Counted from the first letter of the stretch, positions 35,333 to 44,428 are shown. The stretch is 64,000 nt of DNA from Pseudoalteromonas sp. OOF1S-7 (GCF_022347765.1 NZ_JAKRFZ010000019.1:27353-91352); one strand, 5' to 3'. Notes: generated by a model not told the origin, from the sequence alone. Numbers and translations: made by a program.

Positions 35333-35997
35333 TCCTCTTGCCACGGCCATTTACCAGCGCCTAATTTGTATGAGCCGCTTGCGACTAAAGTTAATACTGT
35401 CACGATAACTCCAATTAACTTTCCTAATTGTGGTAATGAAATCATTGAGAGCAGTTTGCCAATGCTCAGTTTAGATAGATCGACGTCGGGATCAGAACTA
35501 GGCATTGAAAGTTTCCTCTCTTCCATTGCCTGCTTCCAGCTTTGAAGATAGCCTCTAAATTTATCTGACTTTACCTCTTCCACATCCAGTTCTGACCAGT
35601 AGACATTCCAGTCATAGCCTTTTTCAATAAGGCCCTCAGATTTCAAGCCACTTTCAGCAAGAATCCAAATAGGTAGCTCATATGTGTAAGCAATAGCCCC
35701 CTCAATGTGAGTCCACGTAGTTGGTAATTTAATATTATTAAGCTCTTTTTCTTTATTACTTCGAAGTTCTTTGCCTTCCTCAAACTCAGACCTCGTGTAA
35801 GCTATCACCAAAAGCCCATCACATTCTCCGATGGTTTTTTTAATGACCTTTAGAGGTTGTTCATGTGACCACTCGTTTTCGTACATGATGCGTGATTTTA
35901 TTCCAGCAGTTTTCAGCGCATCAATAACGGCATCAACAAAGGCTCTTTGCGCAGTGCTTTCGTCACCACCTTTACTAATAAAAATTTCAATTTCCAT
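35290..35997 (-). CDS. cassette gene 5: TIR-like domain protein with C-terminal membrane segment
   Basis: 235 residues. Residues 1-125 look like a TIR/SEFIR-type fold: first strand EIEIFISKGG, helix, then GECDGLLVIAYTRSEF and WTHIEGAIAYTYELPIWIL. E99 in the last segment is at the place of the catalytic glutamate of NAD-cleaving TIR domains. A linker and one membrane segment (about 190-212) follow. The last 13 residues (PNNQMQQTQKTRG) are translated from the attC site. TIR effectors often act in anti-phage defence by depleting NAD; that role is inference here. Confidence 0.65.
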   Translation of the reverse strand: MEIEIFISKGGDESTAQRAFVDAVIDALKTAGIKSRIMYENEWSHEQPLKVIKKTIGECDGLLVIAYTRSEFEEGKELRSNKEKELNNIKLPTTWTHIEGAIAYTYELPIWILAESGLKSEGLIEKGYDWNVYWSELDVEEVKSDKFRGYLQSWKQAMEERKLSMPSSDPDVDLSKLSIGKLLSMISLPQLGKLIGVIVTVLTLVASGSYKLGAGKWPWQEEPNNQMQQTQKTRG

Positions 35998-36015
35998 AAG
36001 TTACTCTCTGAGGAT

Positions 36016-36068
36016 GCCTAACGCTTTAGTATTCATGCGTACGCAGTACGCATAATCGTTTGTTGAAC
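36016..36068 (-). repeat. attC-like site F at the upstream end of the cassette run
   Basis: GCCTAAC (36016-36022) is a good core, the centre is a palindrome (TGCGTACGCAGTACGCA), and the far core reads GTTGAAC (36062-36068), which fits GTTRRRY but does not pair with GCCTAAC. It may be a decayed site or the boundary of the run. No integrase gene follows within the window. Confidence 0.55.
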
Positions 36069-36146
36069 TGGGCCGCTACTTGCACGCCGTATCCGGCTGG
36101 TGTGGTTGATGCTTTGGGATTTGCTTTTGATGAGTGACTTTTGTTC

Positions 36147-36164
36147 TAAACCATATGTGGTTTA
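36147..36164. repeat. palindrome in the cassette/MacA intergenic region
   Basis: TAAACCATATGTGGTTTA is a 7-bp inverted repeat with a 4-nt centre, of unknown role. The stretch 36069-36619 otherwise contains one 83-bp-type repeat copy and the sigma-54 control region, and no supported gene. Confidence 0.45.
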
Positions 36165-36363
36165 AACCGTTACTTCATGACTCGCTCCCTGCCTGAACAA
36201 CGTATTTATGAGTAACATTAGACCCACTTTTTTCCTATTTGGCAAGGAGCTGGCACTGCCTGGTTTTCTCTATTTGCTTGTTGTATTGGCCGAGTGGCCA
36301 TCACCGCTGTACTCATTTATTTGGCAGACACAGTGATCACTATATCATCTGCTCATAAGCTTA

Positions 36364-36431
36364 CTTCAATGTGGTGTTTAGGCAGATCCCGGCTCGCATA
36401 CGTCCGGGATGACGGCGTGGTTGTCGGTTTT
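36364..36431 (+). repeat. solitary copy of the 83-bp hairpin repeat
   Basis: GATCCCGGCTCGCATACG with its complement arm CCGGGATGAC and the flanking GTGGTGTTTA and TGGTTGTCGG segments match the units of the array at 48713-49638. The hairpin arms ATCCCGG/CCGGGAT are intact. Confidence 0.8.
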
Positions 36432-36540
36432 GCCTGTAACGAGCCACAACGGCGTGGTATGGAGCAGGCTTTGTGCGCATATCAATTCTAACCCTGTGCT
36501 TTGCAATCCCCCTCTCCCCGCCAGTCTCATCTTTGCGCCT

Positions 36541-36570
36541 AGTCCCAAATTAAATCCCAAATATGGGACT
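36541..36570. promoter_or_regulatory. candidate upstream activator site for the NtrC-type regulator
   Basis: AGTCCCA (36541-36547) and TGGGACT (36564-36570) form an inverted repeat, and an inner palindrome TCCCA-AATA-TGGGA (36555-36568) overlaps it. It lies about 50-80 bp upstream of the sigma-54-type promoter, the usual place for enhancer sites. Confidence 0.5.
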
Positions 36571-36619
36571 GGCAACTCTCAAATAAAATAAAAACACTAA
36601 TTTTCAAACACTTAAAATT

Positions 36620-36634
36620 TGGCACAAAGCCTGC
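36620..36634 (+). promoter_or_regulatory. sigma-54 promoter of the MacAB-like operon
   Basis: TGGCAC-AAAGC-CTGC matches the -24/-12 consensus TGGCAC-N5-TTGC at 9 of 10 fixed positions, with the invariant GG and GC 10 nt apart. The expected transcription start is about 30 nt before the adaptor ATG. An NtrC-type activator is encoded downstream of the same operon. Confidence 0.75.
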
Positions 36635-36675
36635 TCTGTTACTCTCAAATTGTTCTTATTCGACCAGGAGTGACA

Positions 36676-37926
36676 ATGGACATTGCAGTAAAGACTAAAA
36701 AGAGCTGGCCTGTGCATACTTTAGTCATCGTATTTATCGCGCTTGTGGCGCTGGCCTTGGGTGCATATCAGCTTTGGCAGTACTCACGTGCAGAGCTTAC
36801 GCTCAAAGCCAATTCGTTGATCATTAATCAGGTTAAAAGGGGTAGTTTCACGGTAACCGTGCGTGGTAATGGCGTGCTGGTTCCTGAAAATGTGCAATGG
36901 CTGTCGGCCAGTGGCGATGCCAAAGTCGAGGCGTTGCTGTACAAGCCCGGGCAGGAGGTAAGCCGGGGCGATGAGATTGTGCGCCTGACTAATCCACGCT
37001 TAGAGCAACAGCTGGCCGAAACAAAATGGGAGTTGTCGGCGCTTGAGGCTGAGCACCAGGCCAGTGATTTGGCCGAGCAAGCCGCGATTGCACAACAGCG
37101 TGCCGATATGCTCAATGCCCAAATGGCGCTTAATGGTGCTGAGCACGAATATCAGGCGCACCTTGAGTTAATTGAAACCGGTGCGGTCTCAAAGCTGGAC
37201 TTTCAGCGCGCTAAAATTGCCCTTGAACAGGCGCGCCAAACTCTGGCGTCCAGAAAAGAGCAAATGGCTGAATCGGCCAAAAGCTTAAAGGCGCAGCAAC
37301 ATGCCCGCTTTGCCAGGCTCAACCAGCTAAAAAACCGGGTGTCGCGCATTCAAACGCAAGTGGATGAACTAAGCGTGCGTGCCTCCATTGATAGCATTAT
37401 TTTAGCGCTGCCGGTGGAGGTGGGTCAGCATGTCAGCATGGGCAGCAACATTGCTAAACTGGCTGATCAGGGTGCGCTTATCGCTGAGCTGCAAGTGCCT
37501 GAGCTACAAATTCAGCAAATCAAAGTGGGCCAGAAGGTCACCATAGATACCCAAAACAATCAGGTACTGGGGCATATTACGCGGATCGACCCTGAGGTGA
37601 TGCAAGGCAATGTGCAGGTTGATGTGGCCTTTAACGAACCATTGCCAAATGATGCGCGGCCCGCGCTGAGCGTAGATGGTGAAATTACCATCGCAGAGCT
37701 TGATAACACGCTGTATGTATCACGCCCCTTATTTACCCAAAGTCAGTCCCAATCCAGTATTTACAAACTCAGCTCAGATGGTTTAATGGCCACGCGTACA
37801 GCCGTGCAACTCGGGCTGGGCTCCGTCAACTATGTACAAATTATTCAAGGACTTGAAGAAGGCGATCAGATAATCACGTCTGATCCAAGCCGCTTCGAAA
37901 GTTTTAACCAATTTAGGATCAACTAG
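36676..37926 (+). CDS. MacA/HlyD-like adaptor of an ABC exporter
   Basis: 416 residues from MDIAVKTKKSW, preceded by AGGAG; an earlier in-frame start at 36619 lies within the promoter. One N-terminal membrane segment (about 16-36), then a lipoyl-like half (VRGNGVLVPENVQWL), a long Gln/Ala/Leu-rich alpha-hairpin (about 115-220) and beta-barrel regions. It would connect the ABC permease to an outer-membrane channel. First gene of a three-gene export operon. Confidence 0.9.
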   Translation: MDIAVKTKKSWPVHTLVIVFIALVALALGAYQLWQYSRAELTLKANSLIINQVKRGSFTVTVRGNGVLVPENVQWLSASGDAKVEALLYKPGQEVSRGDEIVRLTNPRLEQQLAETKWELSALEAEHQASDLAEQAAIAQQRADMLNAQMALNGAEHEYQAHLELIETGAVSKLDFQRAKIALEQARQTLASRKEQMAESAKSLKAQQHARFARLNQLKNRVSRIQTQVDELSVRASIDSIILALPVEVGQHVSMGSNIAKLADQGALIAELQVPELQIQQIKVGQKVTIDTQNNQVLGHITRIDPEVMQGNVQVDVAFNEPLPNDARPALSVDGEITIAELDNTLYVSRPLFTQSQSQSSIYKLSSDGLMATRTAVQLGLGSVNYVQIIQGLEEGDQIITSDPSRFESFNQFRIN

Positions 37927-37935
37927 GAAACCGCC

Positions 37936-38664
37936 ATGACTCAGCCTGTATTAGCATTAAAAAATCTCCGTAAAGTCTTTTTCTCTGACGATTTAGAAAC
38001 CCATGCACTGAACGACGTGTCGCTGCAAGTGTACCAGCAAGAATATATTGCCATTTCCGGGCCATCGGGCTCGGGTAAGTCGACCCTGTTGTCGCTGTTA
38101 GGCCTGCTGGATACGCCAACCTCGGGGAGTTACCAGCTTGCCGGACACGAAGTGAGCAATATCAGCAAAGCGGAGCGCGCCCGGATCCGCAATAACCAAA
38201 TCGGGTTTATCTTTCAGTCTTTTAATTTGATCAGTGACTTAGATGTGATGGAAAACGTCGAGCTTCCCCTGACCTACCGTAAAGACTTGAGCAAGTCGCA
38301 GGTTAAACAAATGGCCGCAGACGCTTTGGCCAAGGTTAATATGAGCCATCGTACCAATCATTATCCGTCGCAGTTATCCGGTGGTCAGCAGCAACGTGTT
38401 GCCATCGCCCGCGCCATTGCCGGATCGCCCAGTTTAATTCTGGCGGATGAACCGACCGGCAACCTCGACTCCAAAAACGCCCATGATGTGCTGGCGCTGC
38501 TTGATACCCTTCATCACGAGGGGGCCACCATTTGTATGGTAACGCACGACCCGCGTTCAGCCGAGCGGGCACAGCGCAAGATTGAAGTACTCGATGGCCG
38601 CATTATTGCCGATCATAAAACTCATGCTGCACAGCCTGAGCTTGCCGATGTTGTGCACAGTTAA
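37936..38664 (+). CDS. ABC transporter ATPase, MacB/LolD type
   Basis: 242 residues. Walker A GPSGSGKST, signature LSGGQQQRVAIARA and Walker B LILADEPTGNLD are intact, and the overall sequence is of the MacB/LolD/FtsE class that drives mechanotransmission-type export. It lies 9 bp after the adaptor gene and 10 bp before the permease gene. Confidence 0.94.
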   Translation: MTQPVLALKNLRKVFFSDDLETHALNDVSLQVYQQEYIAISGPSGSGKSTLLSLLGLLDTPTSGSYQLAGHEVSNISKAERARIRNNQIGFIFQSFNLISDLDVMENVELPLTYRKDLSKSQVKQMAADALAKVNMSHRTNHYPSQLSGGQQQRVAIARAIAGSPSLILADEPTGNLDSKNAHDVLALLDTLHHEGATICMVTHDPRSAERAQRKIEVLDGRIIADHKTHAAQPELADVVHS

Positions 38665-38674
38665 GGGGAAGACG

Positions 38675-41110
38675 ATGAGTATTCGCAGCGATATCAAGTA
38701 TGCCCTGCGCCTGCTGGCAAAAAAGCCCAGCTTTAGCGCACTCACTGTGTTTGTGATGGCAACAGGTCTCGGCTTGAGTGTTTATCTGTTTTCATTTATG
38801 AACACCATGCTATTTAAGCCTTTGCCCTTTGAAGATGGCGAGCATTTAATTGAGATCACCACCTCAACCAATGGCCAGCGTAATTTTGGCGACTTTAATA
38901 TTCATGATTTTGCCGAGGTTGAAGCGCAGTTAAGCGGGGCCAGTGAGTTTAGCGCCTATCGTAGAGCAGTGGTTAATATTGCCGGGCGTGACGGCGCGCG
39001 CAGATATGAAAGCGCCGATGCGCGTGCCAATTTGTTTGAGCTCACCCGCACTGCACCGCTCCTAGGCAGAACATTCACAGCCGAAGAAGACAAAGTGGGC
39101 GCGCAGAATGTGGTGGTGCTGGGTTACGATATCTGGCAAAACCATTTTGGTGCCGATCAGGAGATCCTGTCACGCAGTGTGGATATTAACGGCCAGCCCT
39201 ATCGCATCATTGGCGTGATGCCAGAAGGTTATTACTACCCGCGCCGGGCTCAGCTTTGGCGACCGCTGCGCGACAATCCGCAGCAGGTTTCGCGGGAACA
39301 AAACGCACAGGTAACCGGGTTAGCGCTGAGAAAACCAGGTGTATCGATTGAACAACTCGACAACGAGCTAACTCTTATCATGCAGCGCCTGGAGCAGCGT
39401 TTTCCAAAAACCAATTCGGGTCTGAGCGCGTATGCACTTACCATGCACCAGTCTACCGCTGATGGCGGTATGTCGGTGGTTTATGTGATGCACACTGCGG
39501 CAATCCTTATCTTAGTGCTGGCGTCCGTCAATGTGGGTAATCTGTTGTTATCACGCGCCGTTGAGCGCTCTCAGGAAACAGCCATTCGCGTTGCACTGGG
39601 CGCACCGACTGGGCGTTTGCTGAGCCAACTGTTATGGGAAAGCCTGTTGATCTGCGGCTTGGGAGGGCTAATTGGGCTTTTGCTCGTTGGCTGGGGACTG
39701 GAGATAACGCAAACCGTCACCAATCAGTTTTTTACCGACAGACCGCCGTTTTGGTGGGACTTTGGCATAGACGCCTACACCCTGAAAGTGTTTTTTGCCT
39801 TCCTGGTGGGGACCATTTTTGTCACCGGCTTTTTGCCTGCATGGCGCAATATTAATGGCGACTTTAACGCCGTACTGCGCGATGGTACACGCGGTGCGCT
39901 GGGCAAAAGTGCCGGTAAGCTCAACAAAGCGCTGGTAATTGGCGAGGTATTTTTGTCTATTACCATTTTGATAGTTGCTGCGGTGATGATCTCGGGCAGT
40001 TATAAGGCCACTTATGCAGATTACGGTGTAAATACCGGCGATAAACTGGTCGGGCAAATTACTCTGCCAGAGGAGCAATATCAAACCGATGAGCAAAGAC
40101 GCCAGTTTGTACAAACACTTAAAGCGCAGTTAGACGCCCAAAGTGGCTTTAACAGCAACATGATCACATCAGCCTTGCCGGGCTTTGGGGATAAACGCCC
40201 CGCTGTTGCCGTCGCCGGTCAGGAATATGGTCAGCAAGGTTTGGCCAGTTACCCCAGAGCCAATCAGGTAGCCGTTATGCCGGGCGCATTGCAACACTTA
40301 GAGTCAAAATTACTCGAAGGACGCTTTTTTAATGACTCCGACAACACCGAGGATAAGCGCACCGTGATTGTCACAGACAGTTTTGTACAGCAGTACATGA
40401 ACACAGCGCAACCGGTTGGACAACGTGTGCAGTTCATTAACGAAGATGGCAGCAAAGGGCCGTGGTTTAAGGTTGTTGGCGTTGTTAAGCACATAGTGCA
40501 GACCATGCCGAACAGAGATAAAGCAACGAGAACCCCGTCTGTCTACCTGCCTTTTGCGCAATCACCGCGCGCGGCGGTTTACATTAGTGTGCAGCTGCAA
40601 AGCGACACACAGAGTGCTAAAGCCGCACTAACCCGGGTGGTTAATCAGATTGACCCGCAGCTGCCCGTGTTCAATATCGCCACTTTGGATGAGCGCCTCA
40701 CGCAACGTGTTGCACCACTGAGATTTGTCGGGGGCGTATTTGTGCTATTCGGGTTAGCTTCACTGTTATTGGCTGCCAGCGGCATTTACGGGGTAATGGC
40801 CAACACCATTTCGCAGCGCACTCAGGAAATTGGCGTAAAACGCGCGCTGGGCGCCAGCGAAGGTCGTATTACCCTTGAGTTTTTGCTCTCAGGGACCAAA
40901 CAATTGCTGCTCGGTGCCGTGCCCGGGCTGGCGATCGGCTTAACACTGGGATACGCCATGTCAGTGCCCATTGGGGTTGAGTTCTCCGATGTGGCCGTTA
41001 CTGCGGTGGTGCTCACCGGCGTGCTTAGCCTGGTGGTCTTGCTGGCAACCTATCTGCCTACGCAACGCGCACTCAGCAATGAACCTGCGCACGCGCTCCA
41101 TAACAACTAA
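38675..41110 (+). CDS. FtsX-like ABC permease, duplicated (MacB-type, 811 residues)
   Basis: 811 residues from MSIRSDIKYALR, preceded by AAGGGG; upstream in-frame starts lie inside the ATPase gene. Two periplasmic core domains (about 45-240 and 450-630) each precede or follow FtsX membrane blocks, with about eight membrane segments in all. The second half has the typical end AASGIYGVMANTISQRTQEIGVKRALGAS. This double-FtsX layout without a fused ATPase fits permeases that work as a single chain. Followed by an intrinsic terminator. Confidence 0.9.
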   Translation: MSIRSDIKYALRLLAKKPSFSALTVFVMATGLGLSVYLFSFMNTMLFKPLPFEDGEHLIEITTSTNGQRNFGDFNIHDFAEVEAQLSGASEFSAYRRAVVNIAGRDGARRYESADARANLFELTRTAPLLGRTFTAEEDKVGAQNVVVLGYDIWQNHFGADQEILSRSVDINGQPYRIIGVMPEGYYYPRRAQLWRPLRDNPQQVSREQNAQVTGLALRKPGVSIEQLDNELTLIMQRLEQRFPKTNSGLSAYALTMHQSTADGGMSVVYVMHTAAILILVLASVNVGNLLLSRAVERSQETAIRVALGAPTGRLLSQLLWESLLICGLGGLIGLLLVGWGLEITQTVTNQFFTDRPPFWWDFGIDAYTLKVFFAFLVGTIFVTGFLPAWRNINGDFNAVLRDGTRGALGKSAGKLNKALVIGEVFLSITILIVAAVMISGSYKATYADYGVNTGDKLVGQITLPEEQYQTDEQRRQFVQTLKAQLDAQSGFNSNMITSALPGFGDKRPAVAVAGQEYGQQGLASYPRANQVAVMPGALQHLESKLLEGRFFNDSDNTEDKRTVIVTDSFVQQYMNTAQPVGQRVQFINEDGSKGPWFKVVGVVKHIVQTMPNRDKATRTPSVYLPFAQSPRAAVYISVQLQSDTQSAKAALTRVVNQIDPQLPVFNIATLDERLTQRVAPLRFVGGVFVLFGLASLLLAASGIYGVMANTISQRTQEIGVKRALGASEGRITLEFLLSGTKQLLLGAVPGLAIGLTLGYAMSVPIGVEFSDVAVTAVVLTGVLSLVVLLATYLPTQRALSNEPAHALHNN

Positions 41111-41122
41111 TTGATCGCAACT

Positions 41123-41156
41123 AAGCGCAGCCTGTTATTTATTCGCTGCGCTTTTG
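41123..41156 (+). terminator. intrinsic terminator after the ABC permease
   Basis: AAGCGCAG and CTGCGCTT form an 8-bp stem over a 15-nt loop, followed by TTGTTG. It separates the export operon from its regulators, so read-through or a separate promoter must express the latter. Confidence 0.7.
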
Positions 41157-41197
41157 TTGTACACTGAATTTACTTAAGCGGTTGATAACACACATTT

Positions 41198-42580
41198 ATG
41201 AACGACCCAATTTTAATTATTGATGACGATGAAGGTGTCAGGCGTGCACTGAGCCTGCTGTTGCTGGAAGAAGGTTACGCCAGTGTGCAGGCCAGCTCGC
41301 CGGGCCAGGCTATGCAACTGCTTAAACAGCATACCGTTAGCTTACTGATCACGGATCTAAACTTTACCGAGGACACCACCTCCGCCCAGGAAGGGCTGGC
41401 ATTGATAGAGCAAATAAGAGCTGACGATGAACAGTTGCCAATTATTGCCATTACCGGTTGGGGAAGTATTGAAATTGCGGTCAAAGCAATGCAACTGGGT
41501 GCCAACGACTTTGTGCAAAAACCGTGGGAAAACGAGCGGTTACTGACGATAGTTCGTACCCAGCTACAGCTTGCAAAAGCCCATAAACGCACCCAAAAGT
41601 TAGCCGTTCACAACCAGCTGCTGCAAAACGAACTTGGTGTGGTGTCGGGGCTGATTGCCCATTCCGAGCCCATTAAACACGTTCTGGCGACGTTATCTCA
41701 GGTGGCCAAAAGCGATGTGAGTGTGCTGCTGACAGGAGAAAACGGCACAGGAAAGAGCCTGTTTGCGCGGTATTTACATGATTTATCGCCCCGAAAAGAC
41801 GAGCAGCTGATCAGCGTAAATATGGGCGCAGTCAGTGAAAACTTATTTGAAAGCGAGATGTTTGGCCATGTTAAGGGCGCTTTTACCGATGCCAAGTCGC
41901 ACCGCATTGGTCGCTTTGAGCTGGCTGATGAAGGCTCGCTGTTTTTAGATGAAATTGCCAATACCCCCTACTCCCAGCAAGCCAAGTTACTGCGCGTACT
42001 TGAGGAAAGGCAGTTTGAAAAAGTCGGTGCCAGTAAAACACAGTCAGTCAATATTCGCTTAATTACCGCCACCAATGCCAACCTGGATGACGCCGTGCAC
42101 CAAGGCAGTTTTCGAAAAGATCTGCTATATCGCATAAATACCGTGCAGGTACATATTCCGCCACTTCGAGAACGCCAGGCCGATATTCTGCCGCTGGCGC
42201 AGCACTTTTTACGGCGCTCCATTGATAAGTACGCGGCGCAGGGGCGTGTTTTAACACCGCAAGCACAAAGTGCCCTGCAAGCATACCATTGGCCCGGCAA
42301 TGTCAGAGAGCTGGCGCACCTGATGGAGCGGGCACACATTTTGGCGCCCACCGAGCAAATTGATGTTACGCACCTCAACTTACCCTCGGAGCAGCCGCGC
42401 CACATCGCCTCGAGCAGCGAATGCACAGAGCAGGAACCCTTGCTGACCCTGGCCGAGCTGGAGCAAAAAGCCCTGGAACGCCGTATGTCGCACTTTCAGG
42501 GCGACGCCGTTGCCGCTGCGCACTCATTAGGGCTGAGCCGCAGTACCTTTTACCGGCGTTTAAATAAAACAGGTAAATAA
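41198..42580 (+). CDS. NtrC-family sigma-54-dependent response regulator
   Basis: 460 residues. Receiver domain with phospho-acceptor D53 (LLITDLNFTED), AAA+ domain with Walker A GENGTGKS and the sigma-54 contact loop GAFTDA (227-232; the common form is GAFTGA), and a C-terminal Fis-type helix-turn-helix (AAHSLGLSRSTFYRRLNK). It activates sigma-54 promoters; the one at 36620-36634 is the obvious target. The kinase gene starts 5 bp downstream. Confidence 0.94.
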   Translation: MNDPILIIDDDEGVRRALSLLLLEEGYASVQASSPGQAMQLLKQHTVSLLITDLNFTEDTTSAQEGLALIEQIRADDEQLPIIAITGWGSIEIAVKAMQLGANDFVQKPWENERLLTIVRTQLQLAKAHKRTQKLAVHNQLLQNELGVVSGLIAHSEPIKHVLATLSQVAKSDVSVLLTGENGTGKSLFARYLHDLSPRKDEQLISVNMGAVSENLFESEMFGHVKGAFTDAKSHRIGRFELADEGSLFLDEIANTPYSQQAKLLRVLEERQFEKVGASKTQSVNIRLITATNANLDDAVHQGSFRKDLLYRINTVQVHIPPLRERQADILPLAQHFLRRSIDKYAAQGRVLTPQAQSALQAYHWPGNVRELAHLMERAHILAPTEQIDVTHLNLPSEQPRHIASSSECTEQEPLLTLAELEQKALERRMSHFQGDAVAAAHSLGLSRSTFYRRLNKTGK

Positions 42581-42585
42581 TAACT

Positions 42586-43908
42586 ATGCCTAAGTCAGCG
42601 TCTTACGAATCTCAGCTTTGCTATTTGTACCTTGCCAGTGCCGTGCCTTTGCTTTTTTTGCTCATTGTCACCATGCTGCTCACTGATATATCGGTATGGC
42701 TGGTGGCGCTGTGTGCTTTGCTGGGCGTGATAGTGCTGACCTGGAGCACCTTGTATATTAAACAAAAAGTGGTGTACCAGCTGCGAACCCAAACCAATTT
42801 GGTGGAGGCCCTCGCACAGGGCGACTACACACTCAGGGCACACACAGGCCCTCATGAAAATGAATTAACGCCGCTGTTTAGTGCCATCAACCGACTTGCC
42901 GAGCGTTTGAGTGCACAGCGCTGGCAATCAGCGGAATCTCAGCAACTGGTGCAAACCGTACTTGAACATATCGATGTGGCGATTTTAGCCATAGACGATC
43001 AGCAGACCATTGCATTGTCAAACCCTGCCGCACAAACCCTGTTCGCACTGGGTGACACCCAAACCAAACTTGCCCTGCCCAAGGCACTGGCCGCAGTCAG
43101 CCAACTGGCGTCCGGGCAAAGCCAGTTGATTGAGCTGCCCGTGGCACTGCAAACCAAACGCTACAATGTGCATGCAGAGCAATATTTAAGTGAGGGCAAA
43201 ACTTACAAACTGCTGTTTATTACCGACGTGCATTCATTACTGCGCAGCGAAGAGCGCCACGCCTGGCAAAGGCTGATCAGAGTAATGAGTCATGAGATAA
43301 ACAACTCGCTCTCTCCGATCACCTCTATTTCGCAAACCTTAGTGAAAATCGTCAGCAAACGCTGCGAGCCGGATATCCAGGCGCCACTTACCGAGAACTT
43401 AAACTTTATTCAGCACCGCGCCGGCGAGCTCAGTAAATTCATCGAAAGCTATAACCAACTGGCCAGACTGCCAGAGCCTGAGCGCAAAACTTGCTCACTA
43501 CATGCGCTTATCTCTAATTGCCAGAAACTCTTTCCTCAGTGTGAATTCAACCTGCTCAATGCACAGGACCTGTCGCTCAATGTCGACCCTGTGCAATTTG
43601 AGCAGCTGTTTATCAACCTGTTTAAGAACGCCTGCGATGCCGCAGAACTAGCCAATGTAACCTGCCAGATAGAGATTGACTGGCAGCTTAGCAATCAGCA
43701 AGTGCGTATTACCATTTGCGACAATGGCATTGGCATAAAAAACACCGACAACTTATTCGTGCCTTTTTACAGCACCAAACAACAAGGCTCAGGCATTGGC
43801 CTGGTACTGTGCCAGCAGATCGTTGAGGCTCATCAGGGACGTTTGTCTTTGCACAATCGCCAGACGCAACCCGGGTGCTGCGCCGTACTGGCGCTGGAAT
43901 ATTCATAG
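42586..43908 (+). CDS. NtrB/NtrY-like sensor histidine kinase
   Basis: 440 residues. Two N-terminal membrane segments (about 13-33 and 38-60) with almost no periplasmic loop, a HAMP-like stretch, a PAS-like region, and the dimerisation box with H236 (VMSHEINNSLSPI), which is the NtrB/NtrY variant. The ATPase domain has NLFKNACDA and GSGIGLVLCQQI. With so small a loop it probably senses within the membrane or cytoplasm. It pairs with the NtrC-type regulator. Confidence 0.92.
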   Translation: MPKSASYESQLCYLYLASAVPLLFLLIVTMLLTDISVWLVALCALLGVIVLTWSTLYIKQKVVYQLRTQTNLVEALAQGDYTLRAHTGPHENELTPLFSAINRLAERLSAQRWQSAESQQLVQTVLEHIDVAILAIDDQQTIALSNPAAQTLFALGDTQTKLALPKALAAVSQLASGQSQLIELPVALQTKRYNVHAEQYLSEGKTYKLLFITDVHSLLRSEERHAWQRLIRVMSHEINNSLSPITSISQTLVKIVSKRCEPDIQAPLTENLNFIQHRAGELSKFIESYNQLARLPEPERKTCSLHALISNCQKLFPQCEFNLLNAQDLSLNVDPVQFEQLFINLFKNACDAAELANVTCQIEIDWQLSNQQVRITICDNGIGIKNTDNLFVPFYSTKQQGSGIGLVLCQQIVEAHQGRLSLHNRQTQPGCCAVLALEYS

Positions 43909-44113
43909 TGGGTTGGTGTTGTTTGGGTAGAGAGTGAAGGGGTGAATTAAATTGTGAGAACAGGCAATTTAGCACTGTCACCCTCTGCACGCCTCTTATG
44001 AATTGTGTGTTTTTAAAAACCACGTTAGTTACCATCTAAAACTTACAGCCAAGACGGAGCAAAACTGGAACTGTCGGGTACCGGAATTTAGCTTTTGACG
44101 TCATGGTCTCTTG

Positions 44114-44428
44114 CTATAGCTCTGCGATATGTGACAGCGTTTCTGGGTGACGCTGTACCAATTTTAGCAGAGTGATCGCTTGCCCATTTGGTGCGCTGCG
44201 CCCCTGCTCCCAGTTTTCTAATGTACGCGATGATGTATGTAACAATCGAGCAAATACACCACGAGACATATTGAACTGCTCACGAATACTGACGATTTCG
44301 TCAGGCGAGATATTCAAGTCACCAATGTCATTAACTTGATGGGTTTTCAGAGTTACTTTACCCTCTGAGTGTTCTTTAGCTTCAACAAGTGCTGAACTTA
44401 GTTCTGCAAATAGGTCACGATTGCTCAT
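44114..44428 (-). CDS. HigA/NadS-type helix-turn-helix antitoxin
   Basis: 104 residues with a C-terminal helix-turn-helix (SIREQFNMSRGVFARLLHTSSRTLENWEQG) of the XRE type seen in antitoxins of RelE/HigB pairs whose toxin gene comes first. It overlaps the toxin frame by 14 nt. It should bind the shared promoter upstream of the toxin and neutralise the toxin. Confidence 0.85.
   Translation of the reverse strand: MSNRDLFAELSSALVEAKEHSEGKVTLKTHQVNDIGDLNISPDEIVSIREQFNMSRGVFARLLHTSSRTLENWEQGRSAPNGQAITLLKLVQRHPETLSHIAEL

Noticed and set aside
36294..36591. Two overlapping 60-65-codon frames upstream of the MacA-like gene
   Set aside because: They cross the solitary hairpin repeat and the sigma-54 control region and have no ribosome-binding sites.
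36016..36676. An integron integrase or attI upstream of the cassettes
   Set aside because: No tyrosine-recombinase-like frame exists between site F and the exporter operon on either strand.
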